Shown piece after piece: positions 1-5,508 of a stretch of 8,416 nucleotides of DNA. Source of the stretch: Candidatus Goldiibacteriota bacterium (lineage in GTDB: Bacteria > Oederibacteriota > PGYV01 > DSYL01); NCBI GenBank assembly GCA_026418955.1, contig JAOAAI010000033.1, forward strand, positions 1 through 8,416. The letters are read 5' to 3'. The notes under the pieces are model-generated. The model had not been told where the DNA came from, did not search any database, and saw only the letters and a list, made by a program, of their open reading frames with translations. Position 1 is the stretch's first letter. Each line of letters begins with the position of its first letter. Made by a program: the position numbers and the translations under genes.

Positions 1-19
1 AGATGTGTATAAGAGACAG
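1..19. other. Nextera/Tn5 mosaic-end adapter remnant
   Basis: The bases AGATGTGTATAAGAGACAG match exactly the Tn5 mosaic-end transposon sequence used in Illumina Nextera library preparation. It lies flush with the window edge and cuts through an open reading frame on the minus strand. This is untrimmed sequencing adapter, not genomic DNA, and the genome begins at about position 20. Confidence 0.96.
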
Positions 20-140
20 CTGTTAAGGTCTTTATTGGATAGTATTTTAGGATAAATCTTCCCCACATGAAAAAGCACAGGATACTCAGAATGATTAATA
101 GGATGTATATCCATTTGTCTGACTTAAAAAAGTAAGACAT
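20..140 (-). CDS. Partial single-pass membrane protein, last visible gene of the minus-strand operon (3' end missing)
   Basis: This gene starts at ATG 140-138 and stays open for 40 codons until it meets the adapter at the window edge, so only the N-terminus is visible. An AGGAG ribosome binding site at 146-150 sits 5 nt before the ATG. The peptide begins MSYFFKSDKWIYILL and has one hydrophobic helix at about residues 11-31, followed by R28, K32 and K37. There is no clear signal-peptidase site, so I read it as an N-terminal membrane anchor (signal-anchor) whose soluble domain lies outside the window. It begins 71 nt after the stop of the KYGDD-repeat gene, on the same strand and in the same membrane-protein style, so it probably belongs to the same operon. 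I do not recognise the family. Confidence 0.72.
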
Positions 141-191
141 CGTTTCTCCTCGTGTTTAGTCTCATAGAGCATTAATATAAAATGATGCTGG

Positions 192-204
192 GTCAGCGGC
201 TGAC
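192..204. repeat. Short perfect palindrome between operon genes
   Basis: GTCAGC-G-GCTGAC is a 6-bp inverted repeat with a single central base. It lies between the stop of the gene ending at 212 and the start of the gene at 140. The one-base centre is too tight for a good RNA hairpin without losing inner pairs, and no T-run follows on the transcribed strand, so it is a poor terminator. It could be a protein-binding palindrome or chance. Confidence 0.4.
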
Positions 205-211
205 AATAAAA

Positions 212-1084
212 CTATTTGACACCTCGCTTTTTGTTAATCACACTATTTATCTTAATAAGTATACTTATTGCAAGTCCCCCCCCGAATAAAAAGACAATCC
301 AATATATGGCGTCAAATATGTCGGAGAGCGATGATGGCTTTACACTTTTTATAAATTTTGCAGGTTCTTTTTTGGCTGCTTCTTCATAACCTTTACCAAT
401 GCCTTTTCCAACCTCATTACTTTTCTCTCTTTCACCTTTGCTTAACTGATATGCGGCTGTGATTATTCCAATACTTAATCCACCTGCCATAATCTTTTTA
501 TAGTCTAATTGTTCAAGAAAGTGTGTACCACCCTCTTTATATTTTTCGTAGAGTAATGCCTTTGTTGCTTCTGAGTCTGCCTTTGCTGCATAACCAGTAA
601 GTTTTGTTAAATCATCTGGTGAGGCATTTCTGGCAAGATACTTTACCCCATCATCACCAAAATGCTCTACTATCTTTTCTGTTATGCCTGGTTTTTTAGA
701 CTCCAATTCAAGGACTTCAGTGCCTATTCTTCTTGTAAGAGGCATTAATTCATCTGCCCTTACTGCAAGAGCCCTTGTTGCTTGAGGCACTTTACTACTA
801 AAATGCCATACATCATCGCCATATTTCGAAGCCGCATCTAATAGTTCTAATCCACCATGTTTAGTTGCACGTAATGCATCATCACCATACTTAACAGTCC
901 ATTTCTCTAACTCCTCTATTGCTATTTTTCGAGTTACAGGGCTTAGACCTTTCCCGCTAACCTTAGCTGCAATTTCTACAGCCTCTTCTACGGCATGTCT
1001 TACAATTGTGGTTGAACTATGTGATTCAGAGACAAAAAATAGAGATGTAAAAAATATTATCATGTAAAAGATTGATTTTTTCAT
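212..1084 (-). CDS. Exported protein with KYGDD-type helical repeats and C-terminal membrane anchor
   Basis: This protein has 290 aa. I chose the ATG at 1084-1082 because an AAAGGAGG site lies 7 nt upstream and the product then begins with a signal peptide (MKKSIFYMIIFFTSLFF, likely cut after S23 at S-H-S). An in-frame ATG 7 codons upstream has no such site. The body is Ala/Glu/Lys-rich and helical, with a repeated motif [KH][YF]GDD at residues 65-69, 87-91 and 141-145, spaced like degenerate helical-repeat units. Residues about 258-278 (YWIVFLFGGGLAISILI) form a transmembrane helix followed by a basic tail ending NKKRGVK. The predicted topology is a periplasmic repeat domain with a cytoplasmic C-terminus. 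Its start is 23 nt after the preceding stop, so it is co-transcribed with the upstream membrane genes. I do not recognise a named family. A scaffold or protein-binding role is a guess from the repeats. Confidence 0.85.
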   Translation of the reverse strand: MKKSIFYMIIFFTSLFFVSESHSSTTIVRHAVEEAVEIAAKVSGKGLSPVTRKIAIEELEKWTVKYGDDALRATKHGGLELLDAASKYGDDVWHFSSKVPQATRALAVRADELMPLTRRIGTEVLELESKKPGITEKIVEHFGDDGVKYLARNASPDDLTKLTGYAAKADSEATKALLYEKYKEGGTHFLEQLDYKKIMAGGLSIGIITAAYQLSKGEREKSNEVGKGIGKGYEEAAKKEPAKFIKSVKPSSLSDIFDAIYWIVFLFGGGLAISILIKINSVINKKRGVK

Positions 1085-1107
1085 TTTATTACCTCCTTTT
1101 ATCAAAG

Positions 1108-2109
1108 TTATATTTTTGTAATTAGTTCATTTACTGTTCTTTTATTTAATTCAGTGTATTCATTTGCTATTCTTCTAACTTCACTTTCAAAATCGGATAT
1201 AGTCTTCTGTCTGTATTCTCTTATTGAGTTTTCTAATGTATCTGTTATTTCATTCTTCAAGACATATTGTGCTTTATAAAGATCATATGCAGTCCAGACA
1301 GCACCTCCTGTTGCTATAATCAATCCAATAATATCTCCTATGGGTATTGGTCCATCTGCGGCTGCTGCAGCTAAAGATGCCAACACAGTTGTGCTTGTCC
1401 TTGCCGCTATTGAACCTAAAACTCTTTGAGCCGCACTGATAGTTGATTTTATAAATACACCTTCTAATGCAATACCAAAAGCAGAAGAGAGGGTACCTAT
1501 AGCAATTTCTGTTGTTTTTTCAGGTATTGGATTTAATTTATTAATAAAATCTACAAGGTTTTTTGACGGATTGTATCCACTGTTTTGAATAACAGTTTTA
1601 GATGTTGAAGCCAACTCTACCGCCATATCAGTATAATTTTTTGCAAGCTGTTCATTTAGTTTTGCTATAATGATTTGAGACTCTTTAACGCCTTTCAAAG
1701 ATGGTTCTATAATATATTGACCGATAATCTCTGTTATAAATTTTTCTGTTTCAGACCCATGATCAACCTTATCCTTAGCCATAAAGTAAGCAATAGTTGC
1801 ACACCCTTTAAAACCTGCAAGCTTTTGTATAACATAAGGAATGTTCGCCTGAGCTTGGCTAAAACCTTGATTTATGTCGATACTAATATCTTCGATTGTC
1901 TTTTGCACTAAAACAGCATTTTTGGCCTCTGTATTTCTTGCTATGTCATTGATCTTCTTTACAATCTCGTTATAAATTCCACTGTTTAATTTGTCAGTCT
2001 GCTTATTTTGAGGTCGAGATGTTGTAACTGTATTATCGTAAGAGATAAAGTAGAATAATGAGATAAATCCCACTATAATAACAATGATTATTATAAGTGT
2101 TTTACTCAT
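1108..2109 (-). CDS. Membrane-anchored protein with ADGPIPIGD hydrophobic hairpin, unknown function
   Basis: This protein has 333 aa and starts at ATG 2109-2107, 8 nt after an AAGGAGG ribosome binding site. An uninterrupted Ile/Val-rich helix at residues about 3-24 is a signal-anchor. The soluble part is mostly predicted helix. Near the C-terminus, residues about 240-278 form an Ala/Gly-rich hydrophobic hairpin: an alanine run, the turn ADGPIPIGD at 251-259, then a second apolar stretch ending in AVWTAYDLY. The last 55 residues are charged and look coiled-coil-like (ending TELNKRTVNELITKI). I have an impression that similar ADGP-P-GD hairpins occur in other uncharacterised bacterial envelope proteins, but I can give no family name. 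The gene is 28 nt downstream of the six-helix membrane gene and 23 nt upstream of the KYGDD-repeat gene. A structural or membrane-remodelling part of the same complex is an inference. Confidence 0.87.
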   Translation of the reverse strand: MSKTLIIIIVIIVGFISLFYFISYDNTVTTSRPQNKQTDKLNSGIYNEIVKKINDIARNTEAKNAVLVQKTIEDISIDINQGFSQAQANIPYVIQKLAGFKGCATIAYFMAKDKVDHGSETEKFITEIIGQYIIEPSLKGVKESQIIIAKLNEQLAKNYTDMAVELASTSKTVIQNSGYNPSKNLVDFINKLNPIPEKTTEIAIGTLSSAFGIALEGVFIKSTISAAQRVLGSIAARTSTTVLASLAAAAADGPIPIGDIIGLIIATGGAVWTAYDLYKAQYVLKNEITDTLENSIREYRQKTISDFESEVRRIANEYTELNKRTVNELITKI

Positions 2110-2137
2110 TAAAAAAACCTCCTTTTTTGTTACCCCA

Positions 2138-3199
2138 TTATAAATTTATGGGTATATCCTGTTCTTTTCTTATTCTGCCATCTCCATTCACAGGTATCGC
2201 TGGTACACTGGGTACGTATTCTGTTTTCTTATCTTTCTTTTTAGATTCCACATATTCTATAATCATGTAGAATTTGGCCTTAAGAAATTCACAGACTCTT
2301 AATGTAACCCCATCTGTCAAATATCCTATTAACCATACAGGACCAAATAAAACCATCGTAACAATAAACACAACCCCTATTATGATAACGTTTAATATAG
2401 GTAGGCAACCTGTAAATCCATAAGCAGTTGCAACAATAGCAATCATTGGAACAAAGTCCATAAGAGCCTTAACAGAACGCGCATAAGCAGGTGGAACCTC
2501 GTCCTCTGTGTCCTCTGGTAACTCTGGTTTATAAGAATCAGATGCTGTAGCCTCCTGTGCAATAGATTGAGTTGTGGCACCAATATTTGCACCATAATAT
2601 CGGATATTACCTGTTAATCCAAAAAGCCAAATACATACAACAAGACATAAAGCTGTAAACCCGCCCAAAACATATCTTGTATTTATAGAGATGCGTTTGG
2701 GTGAAAAAAACATATGTAAATCAGTAACACCAAGTAAGTCAAAGAGAGCAAGCCCAAAGAGGATGCTTGCACATATGAGTTCTGCCGCCATAACAATCTC
2801 AATATTTAAATATTCAGGTAAATACTCCAATACTTTAGAGCTGCCATCTCCGAATATGGCATCAAAGGTGACAGTTAGTATAAGGAATGATGCAAAAATA
2901 CTAAGTAAGGTGACAAATGTATAAATAATTGTACCTGTAACCCTCTGACCTCCATCTTCACCGTATATACCAAAGGAACGGTTAGTCCAATTTATGAAAT
3001 ACATTATTTTTCTAATCACATATTCAGGACCTATTCTTAATGACTCAGGGATGAATGTAATGATTTTGAAAAATCTATCAACCCAAGATTTAACGATATA
3101 TGGTGATGAAATAAGTGCGAAGATATATGCAAGCCCAATGGATAATAAAAAAGCCCCAATAATTCCTAAGAATATATAAAGAATGAACATCTTATCCAT
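2138..3199 (-). CDS. Six-helix integral membrane protein, unknown function
   Basis: This protein has 353 aa and starts at ATG 3199-3197, with AAGGAGG 6 nt upstream. The apparent transmembrane segments are residues about 5-31, 88-114, 134-157, 176-196, 248-268 and 269-294. A mostly polar stretch at 32-87 separates helix 1 from the rest. Residues 200-246 form a hydrophilic loop that includes an acidic, proline-containing part (PELPEDTEDEVPP). The C-terminus (from about 317) is polar, with a Lys-rich patch (KKKDKK) and a Pro/Val section. No transporter signature, ATP-binding motif or catalytic motif is evident. Only 3 nt separate it from the stop of the vWA gene upstream, which implies tight co-expression. 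A membrane core or channel-like platform for the neighbouring exported proteins is a plausible inference. I do not recognise the family. Confidence 0.87.
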   Translation of the reverse strand: MDKMFILYIFLGIIGAFLLSIGLAYIFALISSPYIVKSWVDRFFKIITFIPESLRIGPEYVIRKIMYFINWTNRSFGIYGEDGGQRVTGTIIYTFVTLLSIFASFLILTVTFDAIFGDGSSKVLEYLPEYLNIEIVMAAELICASILFGLALFDLLGVTDLHMFFSPKRISINTRYVLGGFTALCLVVCIWLFGLTGNIRYYGANIGATTQSIAQEATASDSYKPELPEDTEDEVPPAYARSVKALMDFVPMIAIVATAYGFTGCLPILNVIIIGVVFIVTMVLFGPVWLIGYLTDGVTLRVCEFLKAKFYMIIEYVESKKKDKKTEYVPSVPAIPVNGDGRIRKEQDIPINL

Positions 3200-3202
3200 T
3201 CT

Positions 3203-3883
3203 TTACCTCCTTGTATACCTTGTTATTGGTTCATCTAAGTGCATAATATCTACAGTTTGAGCGCCTGCATTTTTAAAAAACCTTGTCCAGTGGTTTTTCA
3301 AGAACTCGCTGTTATTATTAGTCTGAAAATCCATAACATAAACTGTGACACCATTTAGTTTAATCTCGTAATGATTCTTTTTATTTGCATCATCTTCGAG
3401 GTCAGAGAAGATATAAAGCATGGGTTTTAAATTAGGCTCTCGCATAAACCTTACTGAGCTTGCCATAAGTGCTCCATAAATATCTGTCAATTGTGAATTA
3501 GGTGATTTGGATGAATTAACAGCATTTATAATGTTTTTCTTTGTCACCTCATTTTCTTTTATGAGTTTTTCCTTAATCTTCTTTGCTTTTATGCCAAAAG
3601 GATTGTTGATTTTATTCACATCGTTTAATGCTTGAGATGTTATAATGTTTTTATCAAGATAAGAGTCATCAGATATCCAGCGAACATAGATTTTGACACA
3701 ACTGTTGTCTTTCATTATGATGTTTTTTAAGCTTTCTTTTGCCTTATCAGTACTCTTATAGCTTAGGGAACCATCAATAAGGAACATACATTGTGAGGAT
3801 TTTTTTACATCTGCCCAGCCGAGAGAAAAGATTGAGAATAAAAATACAATAGATGTTATAAAGATGCTAAAAAACTTTGACAT
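3203..3883 (-). CDS. Exported von Willebrand factor A (vWA) domain protein
   Basis: This protein has 226 aa from the ATG at 3883-3881. That start is supported by a GGAGG site 6 nt upstream and by a typical signal peptide immediately after it (MSKFFSIFITSIVFLFSIFSLGWA, cut near A24). A single vWA domain fills the rest. The metal-ion-dependent adhesion site (MIDAS) is complete: D37-G-S39-L-S41, T133 in QLTDIYGAL, and D161 in YIFSDLEDD. In vWA proteins this site binds a divalent cation and usually mediates protein-protein contact. C32 and C62 could form a periplasmic disulfide. The frame stays open upstream to 4042, giving a possible 53-residue extension, but that would bury the signal peptide and lacks a good ribosome binding site. 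The gene sits between the small two-helix gene and the six-helix gene. Its vWA domain probably binds one of these envelope partners. Confidence 0.88.
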   Translation of the reverse strand: MSKFFSIFITSIVFLFSIFSLGWADVKKSSQCMFLIDGSLSYKSTDKAKESLKNIIMKDNSCVKIYVRWISDDSYLDKNIITSQALNDVNKINNPFGIKAKKIKEKLIKENEVTKKNIINAVNSSKSPNSQLTDIYGALMASSVRFMREPNLKPMLYIFSDLEDDANKKNHYEIKLNGVTVYVMDFQTNNNSEFLKNHWTRFFKNAGAQTVDIMHLDEPITRYTRR

Positions 3884-4042
3884 TATTTTCCTCCAAGTAT
3901 TTCTATTTTTGTTAAGTGCCATGACAACATCGTTATTAAAACCAGCGATTTTTATTACAAATAGCACTGAAAAGATCCCATCGCCCATTCCCATGTCTAA
4001 TGGATTCAAGGTTTTTAGTTTATCCATATTGATTAGTTGCAT
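3884..4042 (-). other. Open in-frame extension upstream of the vWA gene, coding status unclear
   Basis: From ATG 4042 the frame reads MQLINMDKLKTLNP and onward, including a short hydrophobic patch (IFSVLFVIKIAGF), then runs without a stop into the vWA gene. The ATG overlaps the stop of the upstream small gene (TAA at 4035-4033), a layout that allows translational coupling, but neither ATG 4042 nor the in-frame ATG at 4027 has a recognisable ribosome binding site. It may be a long 5' untranslated stretch, an alternative N-terminus, or the remains of a small gene that lost its stop. I cannot decide between these. Confidence 0.3.
3890..3894 (-). promoter_or_regulatory. Ribosome binding site that sets the vWA protein start
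   Basis: GGAGG on the minus strand, followed by the 6-nt spacer AAAATA and ATG at 3883. It lies within the longer open frame that begins at 4042. With the signal peptide directly after this ATG, it favours the short form of the vWA protein. Confidence 0.75.
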
Positions 4043-4212
4043 CTTTGTCTTTTTTTAAGCCAAGATATGAAAAATAATATTAAGACTATTACAAGTGCTG
4101 GTATAAATGCAGAAAAAATAAAAGTTATCAATATAGATAAAAGCTTTATAGATATGTAACCGACAATCAATATTATTATCCCCCAGAAGATAAAAATCTG
4201 TATATTGGTCAC
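4033..4212 (-). CDS. Small two-helix membrane protein, first gene of the minus-strand operon
   Basis: This protein has 59 aa and starts at GTG 4212-4210. The sequence AGGGGTGAT at 4216-4224 matches the anti-Shine-Dalgarno strand and gives a 7-nt spacer when measured from AGGGG. The frame is open further upstream to an ATG at 4374, but that extension is not hydrophobic, has no ribosome binding site and overlaps the inverted repeat, so I reject it. The product is almost entirely apolar, with helices at about residues 5-24 and 27-51, a short turn, and a basic tail (WLKKRQRCN) that should face the cytoplasm. It opens the operon and is followed by the vWA, six-helix and anchored genes. Small hairpin proteins of this type often act as subunits or regulators of membrane complexes. 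That role is inferred from position only. Confidence 0.7.
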   Translation of the reverse strand: MTNIQIFIFWGIIILIVGYISIKLLSILITFIFSAFIPALVIVLILFFISWLKKRQRCN

Positions 4213-4356
4213 GTCATCACCCCTGATTATTATTATTTTCAGAATATTTTTTTGTTGGGTAGTTAAAAAGCTTTTGTTAAATATGCAAGAGTAGTTAAAA
4301 TGCGAATCAAAAATATTAAATAAACTATTAAGTAAACTAAAATTGTTTTTAGCAAG

Positions 4357-4383
4357 ATTGAATCTTATATTCATAGATTCAAT
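4357..4383. repeat. Perfect 9-bp inverted repeat, possible operator
   Basis: ATTGAATCT (4357-4365) and AGATTCAAT (4375-4383) are exact inverted copies separated by 9 bp (TATATTCAT). The arm centres are 18 bp apart, close to two helical turns, which is the geometry of a site for a dimeric DNA-binding protein. It could also fold as a 9-bp RNA hairpin, but no T-run follows directly on either strand as a classic terminator would have. It lies about 145 bp upstream of the GTG at 4212 and about 160 bp upstream of the ATG at 4541, so it could serve either direction. Confidence 0.5.
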
Positions 4384-4426
4384 TTTATATATTTTATTAA
4401 GCCAACGGTTGACATAAAAATTAACC

Positions 4427-4453
4427 TTGACAAATTAATTTCATAATTATAAA
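4427..4453 (+). promoter_or_regulatory. Candidate sigma-70 promoter for the OmpA lipoprotein gene
   Basis: A consensus -35 box TTGACA (4427-4432) is followed after 15 bp by TATAAA (4448-4453). The spacer is shorter than the preferred 17 bp. A second TTGACA at 4409-4414 lies 18 bp upstream, and its best-spaced -10 region is poor. The predicted transcript would carry a leader of about 80 nt before ATG 4541. Confidence 0.4.
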
Positions 4454-4540
4454 AGGAATTTGGAATATCATTTAAGTGCTAATAAATTAGAATATTCAAA
4501 AAATAAAAATATTTTTAAAAGTATAATTAAGGAGGGTAAA

Positions 4541-5347
4541 ATGAAGCATAATCTGATTTCAAAAAGGAAAAGCTACTTAATTCTAATAACAGCTATCTTT
4601 TTTTTAACACTGGCCTTATATACAACTTCTTGTTCAAAAAAAGAACCACCAGTTCCTCCCCCTAAACAGTCTAAAGAAGAACCAGACGAACCAATGGGTA
4701 AAATTAAAGGTTTAATAATTAAAGGTTTAACTGCGATTTTTGGAGAAAAAGGTTTTAAACTTGTTTTGGATAAAGATACTATAGAAAAATTAAATATTAT
4801 TATAAACAATTTAAAAGAAAAAAAACAGTTAGATAATATCTCAGCAAGTATGTTAACTAAAAAATGCTTTGATAAAAAAAAGGGATATTTAATGAATTTT
4901 ACTGAAGATAAAAGAATTGCCGTTGTATTATACTATAATTTTAAAAATTTTGATGATGCTAATAAAATATTTTCGTTAGTTACTAACCCAAAAACAATTT
5001 TATCAGGCCCAATATTTTACTTCGATTTTAATGTTTCTAACAAGTTATCTAAAAATCAGATGGAAAATTTAGATAAATTGAATAAACTTTTAACTGAAAA
5101 TAAGGAAAATATTGAAGCAATTATTACAATGGGACATACATGTGATATAGGTGAGGATGAGTATAATTTAGCTTTGTCAATAAAGAGAGCGCAATTCTTA
5201 ACTGATAAATTCTGCCAAATGAAAATAAACATGATAGCAATTGGTTTTGGTGAATATTTTCCTGCTATGCCTAATATAAACGATGAAAACAGAGCTCAAA
5301 ATAGACGAGTAGAAATTATAATAGTGCCTAAAGTTGACCAAAAATAG
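4541..5347 (+). CDS. Outer-membrane lipoprotein with C-terminal OmpA-like peptidoglycan-binding domain
   Basis: This protein has 268 aa. The ATG at 4541 is preceded by AAGGAGGG with a 4-nt spacer and starts a lipoprotein signal (basic MKHNLISKRKS, then a hydrophobic core). The lipobox is LYTTSC, with C31 as the likely lipidated residue; T at -3 is unusual but tolerable. S32 at +2 favours outer-membrane sorting. A Pro-rich linker (PPVPPP) follows, then a helical region, then the OmpA fold at about residues 170-268. Its hallmarks are FYFDFNV, GHTCDIGEDEYNLALSIKRA (198-217), and NRAQNRRVEI. In this fold the Asp of GHTD and the Arg of RA bind diaminopimelate in peptidoglycan. Here Arg is kept (R216), but the Asp position is Cys (C201) with Asp next to it (D202). 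It precedes the toxin gene by 161 bp and may anchor or support its export. Confidence 0.88.
   Translation: MKHNLISKRKSYLILITAIFFLTLALYTTSCSKKEPPVPPPKQSKEEPDEPMGKIKGLIIKGLTAIFGEKGFKLVLDKDTIEKLNIIINNLKEKKQLDNISASMLTKKCFDKKKGYLMNFTEDKRIAVVLYYNFKNFDDANKIFSLVTNPKTILSGPIFYFDFNVSNKLSKNQMENLDKLNKLLTENKENIEAIITMGHTCDIGEDEYNLALSIKRAQFLTDKFCQMKINMIAIGFGEYFPAMPNINDENRAQNRRVEIIIVPKVDQK
4703..4730 (+). repeat. Tandem 15-nt repeat inside the lipoprotein gene
   Basis: ATTAAAGGTTTAA occurs at 4703-4715 and again at 4718-4730, a 15-nt period encoding IKGLI-IKGLT just after the Pro-rich linker. It probably reflects a small in-frame duplication that lengthens a helix. Confidence 0.6.
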
Positions 5348-5508
5348 TTTGTCGATTATGTTAAAATAAACTTTTTTACTACTTTACAGGAGAAAAATAA
5401 AGATAAACAAGTTTTATCTATGGATTAATTTTTAATTATAAATGGATTTTTTATTTTCCTAATCCTAAAACGAACAAAATAGTTTTGAGAAGGTGGAGTA
5501 GGAATATT
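5348..5508 (+). other. Intergenic leader upstream of the toxin gene
   Basis: These 161 AT-rich bases separate the lipoprotein stop from the toxin ATG. An AGGAG at 5388-5392 is not followed by a usable start codon. No clear terminator hairpin is visible. A TATAAA-like box occurs at about 5439-5444, but without a good -35. The gap may hold a separate toxin promoter or simply be a leader within one transcript. Confidence 0.45.

Larger units (their letters stand above)
4213..4540. other. Divergent intergenic region between the membrane operon and the OmpA lipoprotein gene
   Basis: This very AT-rich stretch of about 330 bp carries no convincing gene. It must hold the promoters for both directions. 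I can see a perfect 9-bp inverted repeat (4357-4383), two TTGACA hexamers on the plus strand (4409-4414 and 4427-4432), and a short CAACGGTTG palindrome at 4404-4412 that overlaps the first TTGACA. On the minus strand the AT content allows many -10-like boxes, and none stands out. Frames that read into this region from the flanking genes lack ribosome binding sites. Confidence 0.7.

Noticed and set aside
192..204. Rho-independent terminator after the gene ending at 212
   Set aside because: The stem has a one-base loop and no U-run follows it on the transcribed strand. The next gene has its own good ribosome binding site 50 nt on, which suggests read-through.
1675..1911. Plus-strand open frame of 78 codons
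   Set aside because: It lies antisense inside the well-supported gene at 1108-2109, has no ribosome binding site and has a composition typical of a shadow frame.
2691..3179. Two plus-strand open frames (2691-2924 and 2994-3179)
   Set aside because: Both are antisense to the six-helix membrane gene, which has a strong ribosome binding site and coherent transmembrane pattern.
3864..4058. Plus-strand open frame of 64 codons
   Set aside because: It is antisense to the vWA gene start and has no ribosome binding site.
4213..4374. N-terminal extension of the small membrane protein to ATG 4374
   Set aside because: There is no Shine-Dalgarno sequence, it overlaps the inverted repeat, its composition is Asn/Phe-rich and non-membrane-like, and the GTG at 4212 has a good site.
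4460..4540. TTG-initiated extension of the lipoprotein gene
   Set aside because: The ATG at 4541 has AAGGAGGG and starts a proper lipoprotein signal. The extension would place 27 polar residues before it.
4573..4809. Minus-strand open frame of 78 codons
   Set aside because: It is antisense to the lipoprotein gene, with no ribosome binding site or recognisable domain.
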